A DNA stretch of 50,968 nt. Origin: CAYOVG01 sp964407285. GTDB taxonomy: Bacteria; Desulfobacterota; Syntrophobacteria; Syntrophobacterales; Syntrophobacteraceae. The notes under the pieces were generated by a model. That model was not told the origin of the DNA. It made no database searches and saw nothing but the letters and a program-made list of their open reading frames with translations. Location of the stretch: contig CAYOVG010000008.1 of the NCBI GenBank assembly GCA_964407285.1, forward strand, positions 1-50,968. Direction: 5' to 3'. Positions within the stretch are counted from its first letter, which is position 1. Each line of letters starts with the position of its first letter. Shown here in pieces: positions 18,105 through 27,229 of the stretch. The position numbers were made by a program, and so were the translations under genes.

Positions 18105-19325
18105 CTAGAGTAAAGCAGCCAACCACTCCACCAATTTTGCCGAAGAAAACTCAGCTGCAACAAATTCTCTGGCATTTTCCCCCAATTTCCTGCACAAATT
18201 TCTATCCTTCCAAAGCCGAATTATGTGTTCGCTGAATTCTTCATCATTATCAGCTACCAATCCATTTATACCATGATGGATCATCTCCCCTCTATCCGCG
18301 GCAGCTAACGCTACTACAGGAACACCGTGAGACATAGATTCGATTATTTTTACCTGTTGCCCGGTACCCAAAGTTACGGGACATACCATAAATCCTGATG
18401 GCTCGTAAACATCTCGCAGACTAGGCAAGAAACCTGCAAAACACACACCATCGGCGGGCGGAAGTGAAACGCCGAAAGCCGTAGATCCTGTGACTTTCAA
18501 TACAAAAGATGATGATTTCCTTTTTATCAGCGGAAGAACTTTATTGACAAAGTAGATGTATCCGTGAATGTTACATAGGTTTGGCCCTATCGGCAGGATT
18601 GGAAATCCTGAATAACAATTATTAATGAAAGAAGGATCGTGAACCATAGGAATAAAAGAAACGCTTGTTTTGTTGGTAAATCTATTAGCTAAATCAAATT
18701 CTCTTTTTGATATAACTATTGTATCATCATACTTTTCATAAATGCTAAACTCATACTCACAGTCACGACTATTGAATATATCAAGCTTATGTATATCATA
18801 AAAGCTACTTTCCAACTGTGAATATTTCATCTTTTCATTATCTATTAAATATGTTTCTAACAATTTATGTAATTTATCGCTACATGTAATAAGGTCGTGC
18901 GTATCAATAATACGCCTTATCTTATCATATTTGTTATGCCTAAGTATACCATCAAAATAAACATAATTCATCATTATTATATCAGGACAGCAACGAGATA
19001 TAACCCTGTCAAACCAAATATTCATACTAATAGGCAAATGCGATACTGTACTTATCTGAGTACTAATATTAAGCCATCTACCTAAGCTTCTTTGAATAGA
19101 CAATAATTTCATGTCTAGCTTAGTGGCATTATAGATATAGTATTTATCGATTACCGGAAACTCAAATCTAAATGATTCACCATACGACCTCAATGTAGAA
19201 CTCGCAAACGATACTTCATACCCTAGGTCATAAAACCCTTTCATCATCATTAGACAACGCTTATGTGAACCATACCTCGGAGGATAAGGATTATCAGGAA
19301 AAAAAATCAATATTCTTTTGGACAT
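18105..19325 (-). CDS. Glycosyltransferase family 4 (GT-B), AT-rich gene
   Basis: A 406-residue GT-B enzyme beginning MSKRILIFFPDNPYPPRYGS. The donor domain has FAGFLPSLRDVYEPSGFMVC, then GTGQQVKIIESMSHGVPVVA (EX7E region) and GINGLVADNDEEF. Start ATG 19325 is taken because it opens the conserved strand; an in-frame TTG lies three codons earlier. The gene is much AT-richer than those at the locus edges and uses many ATA/AAT codons. About 280 bases without a gene separate it from the methyltransferase gene downstream in transcription. Confidence 0.85.
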   Translation of the reverse strand: MSKRILIFFPDNPYPPRYGSHKRCLMMMKGFYDLGYEVSFASSTLRSYGESFRFEFPVIDKYYIYNATKLDMKLLSIQRSLGRWLNISTQISTVSHLPISMNIWFDRVISRCCPDIIMMNYVYFDGILRHNKYDKIRRIIDTHDLITCSDKLHKLLETYLIDNEKMKYSQLESSFYDIHKLDIFNSRDCEYEFSIYEKYDDTIVISKREFDLANRFTNKTSVSFIPMVHDPSFINNCYSGFPILPIGPNLCNIHGYIYFVNKVLPLIKRKSSSFVLKVTGSTAFGVSLPPADGVCFAGFLPSLRDVYEPSGFMVCPVTLGTGQQVKIIESMSHGVPVVALAAADRGEMIHHGINGLVADNDEEFSEHIIRLWKDRNLCRKLGENAREFVAAEFSSAKLVEWLAALL

Positions 19326-19389
19326 ATTATACAAGCCCTAACAGAGAATACTCTTTCACGTTATTCTGATATACTAACAAAGCTTATAG

Positions 19390-20301
19390 CTACATATGGA
19401 AGCATCTCTCTAAAAGCGATGCTTTTACCTGTCCCACTTTGTACCCAATGAGCTGAATACAATGTAGATAGCGTTTTTTTATTTCCCATACATCTCTTCG
19501 TTTCGTAACAATTGGAATACTGTGTATAACAGAGTTAAATAATGTGATATATTCATTAAAAGCAGATATCGTTGTTCTGGCTCTCATATCTGTCTTATAC
19601 TTATTATAAAGTAGAACGCTTCCATATCCCCATTTCTTCTGTTGCTCGAAAAGCAACATAACTGTTGATCTATGCACATGGAATACCAAAGCTTTTGGTT
19701 CATATTTGAGCTTATATTCAGTCTTTAACTGCATTCTCCAGGCTAAATCCGCATCGCCACCGGACACCCAGTTTTCGAAAAATCCTATCTTGTCAAAAAT
19801 ATCTCTTCTGTAAAATGCATTTGCTGTTTGTGAATAAGGCAAGAACAGATGGTTAACAGCATATTCGTGGGATAGACAGTTAGTTTCCACCAAGTATCGC
19901 TCTACATCATTCCGATATGAATAGCCTTCTATTCCCCCTGCCACGCACCCAATGTAAGGATCTTCAAATGAAGATACAGCATTATTTAGCCAATTTTTAT
20001 CCGTTATACAGTCTGAATCAGTAAAAGCAATAATCTCTCCTTTAGCGCTTCTTATTCCCTTATTCCGCGCTGCGTATGAACTCTTTATTTTATCTTCTTT
20101 AAGACATATTACAGGATATTTATTAATAATTTCTAGAGTATTATCTTTAGATCCATTATCAACTACTATTATTTCATAATTACACTCCGGGTATACTTGA
20201 TTTAGACAGGATTCTAAACATCTAGATATACAGGCGCATCCATTATAAACAGGTATAACAATACTGATAAAAGGAAGTGAAGTATTTTTCTCTATGGACA
20301 T
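19390..20301 (-). CDS. Glycosyltransferase family 2, AT-rich gene
   Basis: A 303-residue GT2 enzyme: FISIVIPVYNGCACISRCLE, YEIIVVDNGSKDNT, and metal site AFTDSDCITD. The acceptor segment is FENWVSGGDADLAWRMQL, a pattern common in rhamnosyl- and galactosyl-type transferases, though no sugar is assigned. ATG 20301 has GAGGA 8 bases upstream and starts just before the conserved strand. A longer in-frame start at 20460 would overlap the neighbouring GT4 gene and adds 53 non-conserved residues. The gene is AT-rich like its neighbours. Confidence 0.88.
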   Translation of the reverse strand: MSIEKNTSLPFISIVIPVYNGCACISRCLESCLNQVYPECNYEIIVVDNGSKDNTLEIINKYPVICLKEDKIKSSYAARNKGIRSAKGEIIAFTDSDCITDKNWLNNAVSSFEDPYIGCVAGGIEGYSYRNDVERYLVETNCLSHEYAVNHLFLPYSQTANAFYRRDIFDKIGFFENWVSGGDADLAWRMQLKTEYKLKYEPKALVFHVHRSTVMLLFEQQKKWGYGSVLLYNKYKTDMRARTTISAFNEYITLFNSVIHSIPIVTKRRDVWEIKKRYLHCIQLIGYKVGQVKASLLERCFHM

Positions 20302-20416
20302 TATTCTATTCCTCATAAAGTAAAAAGTGGCGCTGTTATCTAACACGATCGCAGAAAGATACCTCAAAATTGCTGCCCATTCTGCAGTAACAGAAGTGCA
20401 AAGGACCTCTTGCAGC

Positions 20417-21580
20417 CTATTTACGCAAACCACTTTCAACAATTCCCCACAGTCGTTCAATACTCTTATCCATTGAGAACTCCATAACCACGCGATCTCG
20501 GGCGGCCTTTCCGAGCTTAGCAGCTAACTGCGGGCTTCTGATCACATCGATCATCCGTTGCGCCATTCCATCGATATCGTACTCATCAACGAGGAAACCC
20601 GTTTTTCCGTCGACTACCACGTCCTCAATTCCACAATGCCTGGTGCTAATCACAGGAAGTCCGACAGCAGACGCTTCCAATATACTGACCGGTGTGCCTT
20701 CCGAATCTCCATAGCTTGTCTTAATTGAGTGCTGTACGAACGCACGCGCTTGCCTCATTGCCTCTGCAATCTTCTCTTGCGGTTGAACTCCGAGAAAATC
20801 AACAGAATTTTGAATTCCTAGAGATCGAGAGAGGCTTCTACATACCTCCAAGAGAATGCCATCTCCTATCATCTGGAGTCTTGCCGAAGGAAAAACCGAC
20901 AAAACTTGCGCAAAGGCAAGAATGGTTAGATGAGGTGCTTTCTTATCAACAAAACGCCCGACACTGATAAACAATATATCCGATTCTTCCGGTCTTCCTT
21001 GCTGAAAGAATTCCACATCCACACCATACGGATTATTGTATAGCTTATCGGGAGGCGCTCCTAAGCGCAGGAGTTGACATTCCATATGCTTAGAGACCAC
21101 TACAATCGCTGCTGCCTTCCTAAATAGCTCCGAGTAAAGCTTTCCAGGTCCATCAAGCACGTCTTGCATATACGCGTCATACCCGTGGAAATGCACAATA
21201 AGAGGAATCCTCGCATTAATGCATATATTCATTACGGCAACACCATTGACTCCGTATTCCGCCAGCACGACATCTACTTTTCTCCGCAAGAGGAATCGTT
21301 TAAACGCCAGTTCATCGAAGTAGAAGCGCGGCAATCTCGCCATCCTTCGCACGATAGATTGCAGAACGCGAGTGGTCACACTTCCGGTAAAAATACTGTA
21401 GCCATCACCGTAGTAAGCGGGCAGGCCGCAGATATGCCTCCCGTAGACCAAATGCGTCACGGCCGGTAGATGTTCAACATGAGATCGAATGAAGGTTTCG
21501 GAATATGCGGATTTCTCATTCGCTATAATACAGATTACTCGCTTCCTTTTTAGAGGTAGCTTAACGAAGGTCATATGCAT
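20417..21580 (-). CDS. Glycosyltransferase family 4 (GT-B)
   Basis: A 387-residue GT-B transferase. It opens with RVICIIANEKSAYSETFIRS, an N-lobe seen in colanic-acid-type (WcaL/AmsK) transferases. The donor lobe has ILFISVGRFVDKKAPHLTIL, VDFLGVQPQEKIAEAM and EGTPVSILEASAVGLPVIST. Two ATGs at the start are two codons apart. It is the first glycosyltransferase on the far side of the transposase remnant, which starts within a few bases of its 5' end on the other strand. So the insertion landed just upstream and may have cut the cluster's original transcription unit. Confidence 0.9.
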   Translation of the reverse strand: MHMTFVKLPLKRKRVICIIANEKSAYSETFIRSHVEHLPAVTHLVYGRHICGLPAYYGDGYSIFTGSVTTRVLQSIVRRMARLPRFYFDELAFKRFLLRRKVDVVLAEYGVNGVAVMNICINARIPLIVHFHGYDAYMQDVLDGPGKLYSELFRKAAAIVVVSKHMECQLLRLGAPPDKLYNNPYGVDVEFFQQGRPEESDILFISVGRFVDKKAPHLTILAFAQVLSVFPSARLQMIGDGILLEVCRSLSRSLGIQNSVDFLGVQPQEKIAEAMRQARAFVQHSIKTSYGDSEGTPVSILEASAVGLPVISTRHCGIEDVVVDGKTGFLVDEYDIDGMAQRMIDVIRSPQLAAKLGKAARDRVVMEFSMDKSIERLWGIVESGLRK

Positions 21581-22325
21581 ACCTTTCCCTCGGTTACCAG
21601 GGAAACCATTCCAACACCCATGGAGGTTCTGGATCTGACCAGTCCGACGTTGGAGGAGTACCGGATTGTGCTCACCTCCCTCAACACGCAGTTCTTTCTC
21701 CGCGTGAACAGCTGGAGCCTCGACGCAAAACCCGGAAAGAGGCGTGCCTATTCTATACCGTGAACGGGGAGAACCTGGCCTTTTCTTGAGCGGTTACGCC
21801 TGCCGACCGCGATCTGTTGCGTTTTGACAGTCCGGTCGTGGCTGGAAAGCCGAAACCGCACAAAAATGTTCGGATTTTAACCATTCACAGTATACTTACA
21901 GGAACTACCCCTTCCTACTGCCGAGGACCGGTTGCTCTTCGTCTTGGCCTACCTGTTTCTGAGTCCCACGCATGAAGGCAAGCGCCACAACAAAAAGATC
22001 GCCGATTCCACCCCGTACCCCCTTCCCGAAGCCGGCATCCTCCTGCAGGGTCTCGGCTTCCTTGCCTTTTGAGCCCAAGTGGGGTAAAGATCGTTATGCT
22101 GGAGCGAAAGCCAAGGAGTCGGCAGTTGAGCACCGGGCGGAAGAAACCCGACCGATAGGTCTCAGCCCGCGGGTCCGTATCGAGCATGTCAACAGCAGCA
22201 TCAAGCAGCGCCGCATCGTGAAGGAGACCATCCGAATCTTCAAGAAAGGAGTGCGTGATCTTGTCATGGAGATCTGCCGCGGCTTGCATAACTGCATGTC
22301 CCGCTTCACCCCTGGCTGCCGATGA
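21575..22325 (+). mobile_element. Degenerate IS transposase remnant (DDE, IS5-like group)
   Basis: Pieces of one DDE_Tnp_4-type transposase are spread over three frames. The N-terminal piece is LTSPTLEEYRIVLTSLNTQF then WSLDAKPGKRRAYS, up to about 21757. A second piece, ELPLPTAEDRLLFVLAYL, lies at about 21903-21956. It is joined directly to a mid-protein piece FLSPTHEGKRHNKKIADSTP. The C-terminal piece is RVRIEHVNSSIKQRRIVKET through DLVMEICRGLHNC. About 140 bases of unrelated sequence interrupt the first two pieces, and the catalytic middle is deleted. Stops and frame changes make it non-functional. I did not find clear terminal inverted repeats. Family identity is from motif recognition and should be treated as approximate. 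Confidence 0.7.
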
Positions 22326-22355
22326 TCTAATCGCTATAATGTTTAGTCTATTACC

Positions 22356-23117
22356 TCATGCATAGCATACCGGAACGATATCCAAATGTCTCTCCCCCCA
22401 CATGGGCGAACGCATAGGGCAGTGATCGGTCGGCCACCCACTTCTATCTTCATAAATAAATAATTGGAATTTTTCGGGAAACGAATCGGACCGAAACTTT
22501 GATACTTCAGAAAAAAAGGGTTCGTACCTATCAAAGTAGTCTAATCCCGGGGCACGTACATGATTGGCTTCGTATGGATTCGGCTCCAAATACTCAACTG
22601 TTTGAATGGACACCACTGGTACCGGCAAAACAGCAATACCATTCGGTCTTAGTATTCGCCTTATTTCTTTAATTGCTTTGCGGTCATCCGGAATATGCTC
22701 TAAGACGTGAGAAGCAAAGATAAAATCATAGGTGGAGTCTGAAAATGGAAGACTTTGAATGTCCACCTTATGATCCACTCCGTCCATACTGATATCCGCA
22801 GTTTCATACTTGCCGAATTTAATAGAGAAAAGGCGTCTTAACGATTCTTCGGGAGCAAAATGAAGCATTCTCATTTCTGAGACATTCAGATCCTCCAATA
22901 TGTATTGAACGGTCAAATACTGAAGTCGGTGCCTTTCTAATGAATCACACTGCGGGCACTGTGCATGCTTACGCAAACCGGTTTCCGGATCAATTGCTCT
23001 GAATGGTCCAATATAGCCGCATACCGGGCACTCAAACCGGACGTCACAAAGATGTCTAAGCCTGAATGCTTGCAGTTGGATCTCTCTACTAAGCGCTTGC
23101 AGTAAACCTAATGTCAT
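22356..23117 (-). CDS. SAM-dependent methyltransferase with N-terminal zinc-ribbon-like segment
   Basis: A 253-residue protein. Residues 28-70 hold two Cys pairs (CPVCGY...CPQCDS) that could bind zinc, followed by LERHRLQYLTVQYI. The methyltransferase domain has MLHFAPEESLRRLF, VDIQSLPFSDSTYDFIFASH and VLEHIPDDRKAIKEIRRILR. This is a Methyltransf_11-type fold common in polysaccharide loci. It lies just beyond the transposase remnant, 200 bases from the next gene upstream. The substrate is unknown; a sugar or chain-terminal hydroxyl is plausible. Confidence 0.85.
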   Translation of the reverse strand: MTLGLLQALSREIQLQAFRLRHLCDVRFECPVCGYIGPFRAIDPETGLRKHAQCPQCDSLERHRLQYLTVQYILEDLNVSEMRMLHFAPEESLRRLFSIKFGKYETADISMDGVDHKVDIQSLPFSDSTYDFIFASHVLEHIPDDRKAIKEIRRILRPNGIAVLPVPVVSIQTVEYLEPNPYEANHVRAPGLDYFDRYEPFFSEVSKFRSDSFPEKFQLFIYEDRSGWPTDHCPMRSPMWGERHLDIVPVCYA

Positions 23118-23322
23118 ATAGGACTACCCTCTTATCCAATCAGCGCCACCAAAACATATCGTTGCCACTCGTTTATACATATAAAGCCATAAGTATTATC
23201 AACCGTAAGGTTTAGACAAGAACTGACATATGCTCCCTATTTCGAGTTACACACCGAAAGAGATCAACTCATCTTGTGCAAAGCGGCCATAATAATGTTC
23301 TCAATATGCCTCCAACGCCGAA

Positions 23323-24306
23323 CTACTTCGTCATCTTCCTGATGTCGTATACCATCGCCTTAAATAGTCCTCTCAGGGCATAACTTCTGTACCCCATAAA
23401 CCACGCCTTTTCCCATTCAACGAGTCTGCCTCTCCGTACCGCATGTCCGGCCACCAAATCATCAAGCCAATCATCACGACGTAAGGGATCACGGCGATCA
23501 ACCATAGCTTTAATAGTATTAGAATCAATTGTTGCACCAGCAAGTACTCGCTGAACCAATGCTTCGAATGCCAGTATTGTGTCGTCGACACCAGTACCAT
23601 TAGAAGAGTAGTAATGCCAGATTGCCGAATCTATAGGAATTTTCCTATCATATTCCTTCATTTTGATTTGATCGTTGAATCGGTGAGACAAGATTTCAAC
23701 CTTAGGATTCACCTCATTGAGAACTGCATTAAATGCCGGTTGATCATAATGCCTGCCGGTGCAATGATAACACTCGTCCCATCTCTTATGCCAAAGACTA
23801 CAAACAGTTTCAGCCCTGGAATGATTGAAAAATAAGACGCCCGTATTTAGATAAAAATCTCCTCTACACCATTGCATATACTCCATTATATTGCGATCAT
23901 GATTACATATTTGTTCTTCGAGATTATCCATTGAATGGTTCGTCGCTCCAACTATATCGGCATTTGATGAAAAAATGTCTGATAAGTCGTCACGCACAAA
24001 AGTGTCAACATCCAAGTAAAGATACGGCATATCAATGTAACGGTAAATACTCGTTTTTATGTATCTACTTCGATATAGAGCATTGCCTGATGGAGTATCA
24101 ATAAAGATTATATCATCTACATCTATTTGAGTATTGCTGGACGCCGACTTTATATTTGCATACGTCCATTTATCGGTAATCCAGATTATAGCCGCTTTTG
24201 GATTACTTATCCTTACCGATGCTAGTGATACTCTAGCCATGGCATAATAGACATCTTTCCCATCAGAAATAAGAACATACACAATTTTATTCTCTTTATG
24301 CGCCAT
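23323..24306 (-). CDS. Glycosyltransferase family 8-like protein
   Basis: A 327-residue protein with a GT8-like layout. The N-terminal strand KIVYVLISDGKDVYYAMARV is followed by YRYIDMPYLYLDVDTFVRDD, where LDVDTF is the DxD metal motif. Then come FYLNTGVLFFNHS, a pattern usual for GT8, and HYDQPAFNAVLNEV. The end (VEWEKAWFMGYRSYAL) is not conserved as far as I can tell. ATG 24306 is preferred to an ATG 24 bases upstream because the conserved strand follows it closely; neither has a strong ribosome site. AT-rich gene; donor and acceptor unknown. Confidence 0.8.
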   Translation of the reverse strand: MAHKENKIVYVLISDGKDVYYAMARVSLASVRISNPKAAIIWITDKWTYANIKSASSNTQIDVDDIIFIDTPSGNALYRSRYIKTSIYRYIDMPYLYLDVDTFVRDDLSDIFSSNADIVGATNHSMDNLEEQICNHDRNIMEYMQWCRGDFYLNTGVLFFNHSRAETVCSLWHKRWDECYHCTGRHYDQPAFNAVLNEVNPKVEILSHRFNDQIKMKEYDRKIPIDSAIWHYYSSNGTGVDDTILAFEALVQRVLAGATIDSNTIKAMVDRRDPLRRDDWLDDLVAGHAVRRGRLVEWEKAWFMGYRSYALRGLFKAMVYDIRKMTK

Positions 24307-24392
24307 CTTTTCTATTTTCCAACATACCAAGAAAGAGAAAGATACAATTAAAAACTTTCACTCTATTTCGTCTTTTTCAGATGAGTTCAACG

Positions 24393-25370
24393 CTACCTGA
24401 CGCCAGATTTGTGTAACAGGTGAAATACTGAATTATAATATCTGTTCAATCTTGGCATAATACTATTTCTGAAGGTAAATGTTTTATGGTTGATTACTTT
24501 ATCCTTGATTTCCAGAGGATAGTACATTCTTCGTGTCTCGACTGAATAGACCTGAATTCCTGAAAGTTCGACTATTTGTCTCGCTTGAGCATCGGAGCTT
24601 TCCACGTAAAATAGACTTCCTGAGGCACGCAATTTTTCTGCTTTAAATCTTCCATGAAGGCCAAGTTTTTTTCTCTGACTCGCGGTGTAGCCGCTAAGCA
24701 TTACGAGTTCATTATACTGAACGTTATTCTTTGCAAGCCAATCTACTGTTTGAGATCGATACTTTTCAAGACGCGAAGTTATGATCTTTCCGATTGTGCA
24801 TTGGGGAATGAATAGAGGGGGGGCATTTTCAATAAATCTCTCATAGTTGACGGAATCATCGTTTTGTTCTGGAGATGGATCAGTACACAAAACGCCATCC
24901 AAGTCTGTACTTGCGTTTTTCAATAGCGGATGATTAAGGATATTCCACTCAAAAAGCCTTGGATATTCTACCAACTCAAGAAAGATATCAAGAAAGTCAC
25001 TACCTTTTGTGGTAGAGAAAACAGCAAAATATAGAAAGGAAATATTAGGAAAAGTTAAAGCAACTAGCGCTTTAACTCTTTCCATTTCTATACCATTATT
25101 ACAGGAATCATCAACTATTAAAACTCTCCTAAGATTGGAGGAAGAACCCTTAGGCGTACCCCAACCTGTACGTTGTCCTCCCATTGGAGAGTTTCCACTA
25201 AGGAAAGATTCTAATGATAATAGTGGAATGTTTCGTAGCAATGAAATCATTGTTGCCGGAATCATCCCACTGCGAGGAATACCTACAACTATATCAACAT
25301 CCTTTGGGATATAGCTCAATTTTCTTGTTAATAAACTAGCTAGATCATCTAAAGACCTAAAAGGAACCAC
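24393..25370 (-). CDS. Phosphoribosyltransferase-HAD fusion protein
   Basis: A 325-residue, two-domain protein. Residues 1-150 form a phosphoribosyltransferase-like fold: DVDIVVGIPRSGMIPATM and a PRPP-loop-like VLIVDDSCNNG. The usual Thr-Gly of that loop is replaced by Asn-Gly, so PRPP catalysis may be altered. From about residue 175 a HAD phosphatase-like domain follows: TDLDGVLCTDP (motif I), IITSRLEKYRSQTVDWL (motif II), and a lysine/aspartate region around FKAEKLR and VESSDAQAR (motifs III/IV). It lies 4 bases downstream of a methyltransferase gene and is surely co-transcribed. A role in making or recycling a phosphoribose-linked precursor for the glycan is inference. Confidence 0.8.
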   Translation of the reverse strand: MVPFRSLDDLASLLTRKLSYIPKDVDIVVGIPRSGMIPATMISLLRNIPLLSLESFLSGNSPMGGQRTGWGTPKGSSSNLRRVLIVDDSCNNGIEMERVKALVALTFPNISFLYFAVFSTTKGSDFLDIFLELVEYPRLFEWNILNHPLLKNASTDLDGVLCTDPSPEQNDDSVNYERFIENAPPLFIPQCTIGKIITSRLEKYRSQTVDWLAKNNVQYNELVMLSGYTASQRKKLGLHGRFKAEKLRASGSLFYVESSDAQARQIVELSGIQVYSVETRRMYYPLEIKDKVINHKTFTFRNSIMPRLNRYYNSVFHLLHKSGVR

Positions 25371-25373
25371 TTC

Positions 25374-26015
25374 CTATCTCCCATAAGGCTTTTCACCACA
25401 TATTCCTAGATTTATCCATCCATGGTCGTGCCCACGAACGTTACTGCTATCTAGGTATTGGATATTGACCAATCCCACCTCCTGAAGAACTAATTTTAAA
25501 AGTCGAGGTGTAAATAATGCTCTATGCCAATTTGGGTGATTAATTGAGCCCTGACCGTCCCCATATGTGAATAGGCGCCCTGAAGCCCAAATGGCTGGAT
25601 CTTTCGAGTTATTAAACCTATACCAACCATCTTTATCAATATAATTTAGTCCTGAATCTTCATAGTCCACAAGTGCACGACATATTTTTAGGCCATCAGG
25701 AACCCATATTTCCAGTCGTCCTCCCGGCTCTAGAATCCTAACCCACTCCATTAGTGTTTCTTTTGTCTTATACCATGGTATATGCTCCAATAAATGGCTT
25801 GCATATATTAAGCTAAACTCATTATCTTTAAAGATACTTAGGTTTGTGGCGTCAACAATATAATCTTCAATTCCAGTTGATACTATATTGGCGGTTTCAA
25901 ATCCAAATAATGGAGATTCACCAGGTCCAATCTCTAATTTTCTTGATTTGTTTCTTCTATTTTTTATTAAAGAAATATGGTTCTTAAAATAATAAAATAT
26001 TCTCAGGCTCAACAT
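25374..26015 (-). CDS. SAM-dependent methyltransferase
   Basis: A 213-residue methyltransferase: KLEIGPGESPLFGFETANIV (motif I variant), FSLIYASHLLEHIPWYKTKE and EWVRILEPGGRLEIWVPDGL. It ends GHDHGWINLGICGEKPYGR. It follows the ABC ATPase gene closely and precedes the phosphoribosyltransferase-HAD gene by 4 bases, so all three are probably one operon. In ABC-exported O-polysaccharides a methyltransferase often caps the chain end, which the Wzt C-terminal domain then recognises. This placement next to the ATPase makes it the best candidate for such a cap enzyme; that is inference. Confidence 0.85.
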   Translation of the reverse strand: MLSLRIFYYFKNHISLIKNRRNKSRKLEIGPGESPLFGFETANIVSTGIEDYIVDATNLSIFKDNEFSLIYASHLLEHIPWYKTKETLMEWVRILEPGGRLEIWVPDGLKICRALVDYEDSGLNYIDKDGWYRFNNSKDPAIWASGRLFTYGDGQGSINHPNWHRALFTPRLLKLVLQEVGLVNIQYLDSSNVRGHDHGWINLGICGEKPYGR

Positions 26016-26024
26016 TCAAATTTC

Positions 26025-27209
26025 CTATTTTTCTATACTTCCCAGCAGAAGAAAAGAAGGAACAGAAATTGTCCCGACAACCTCAATACCATACACCTTA
26101 TAACAATGCACCAGATATTTCAGACGAGTATCATCGTAAAGCATGAAATTAATGTGATAATATCCAGACTTCAAATGCAATGAATCTATTTCCACTGTAA
26201 TAACTGTATCTCCATTATTTATATATATATTTTCGTTCAATGCATCAGAATTATATTCAGCAATTAAATCGTCATGAATTGACGTAAAAACCGCTCTCAT
26301 CAAAACATTTTCTACTGTAGCTATAGATGTTATCGTCAAAGTCAATATCAGTCTATCAGCATAATGGATCATGTTACTTGAAAGAGTTACTTCGAAATTG
26401 GTAATGGGGCTATGTACATTCTTAAATCCATACTTACTTGAGCTTATACAACAGTTATCAGATCCTTCGTATAAGCGTATTCCCTCATCAACATTGCCTG
26501 AATGTACAACCTGACCATTATCAAGTACTATTACTCTATCGCAGATTTGATTGATATGCGGCATATGGTGGCTAACTATTATAGTAGCTGCATTTCGTTT
26601 TATTTCTGCAATTTTACCATAACATTTCTCTCTGAATCCAGAGTCACCCACGGCTAACACTTCATCAAGCAACAACACTTCAGTGGAAATTGAAGACGCA
26701 ACTGCAAATCCAAGTCGCACAGCCATGCCTGAACTGTAACTTTGCACCGGTGCATCGATAAATTCTCCAATTTCTGCGAAGTCAATGATCTCTTCGATCT
26801 TCATGTCGATTTCACGCCTGCTCAGGCCCAATATTGATGCATTCACATGGACATTTTCGCGTCCTGTCAAAACTGGGTTAAAGCCGGCACCCAAGGCTAT
26901 CAGCGCTCCAACTCTGCCTCGTATCTCAATCCGGCCTTCATCCGGCTTGATTAGGCCGTTGAGCATGCGCAGCAAAGTAGTCTTACCGGCGCCGTTACGG
27001 CCAATCAAGCCCAAACATTCGCCACGCTTAAGTTCGAAGCTCACGTCCTTGATAGCCCAAAATTCCTCCGGACGCAGACAACCGTTACCAACATGGCGAC
27101 GACCGAAAAGTTCTTTACCCAGGTCCTGAACACCATGCCAAAGAGATCTTCTCAGATTTCTACAGAATTTCTTTGAGACAGCTTCTAGTTTGACGAAGGT
27201 TTCTCGCAT
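26025..27209 (-). CDS. wzt: Polysaccharide ABC exporter ATP-binding protein (Wzt-like)
   Basis: A 394-residue ATPase. Walker A is GLIGRNGAGKTTLL (about 67-80), the signature VQSYSSGMAVRLGFAVA and Walker B EVLLLDEVLAVGD. The first 250 residues match polysaccharide/O-antigen exporters. Residues from about 260 to 394 form an extra beta-rich C-terminal domain, typical of Wzt proteins that bind the capped non-reducing end of the O-polysaccharide. ATG 27209 starts the conserved strand (MRETFVKLEAVSKKF) and follows the permease gene by 20 bases. An in-frame ATG at 27284 would overlap the permease gene. Confidence 0.92.
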   Translation of the reverse strand: MRETFVKLEAVSKKFCRNLRRSLWHGVQDLGKELFGRRHVGNGCLRPEEFWAIKDVSFELKRGECLGLIGRNGAGKTTLLRMLNGLIKPDEGRIEIRGRVGALIALGAGFNPVLTGRENVHVNASILGLSRREIDMKIEEIIDFAEIGEFIDAPVQSYSSGMAVRLGFAVASSISTEVLLLDEVLAVGDSGFREKCYGKIAEIKRNAATIIVSHHMPHINQICDRVIVLDNGQVVHSGNVDEGIRLYEGSDNCCISSSKYGFKNVHSPITNFEVTLSSNMIHYADRLILTLTITSIATVENVLMRAVFTSIHDDLIAEYNSDALNENIYINNGDTVITVEIDSLHLKSGYYHINFMLYDDTRLKYLVHCYKVYGIEVVGTISVPSFLLLGSIEK

Positions 27210-27229
27210 GGGATAATGCTCTCGAATGT

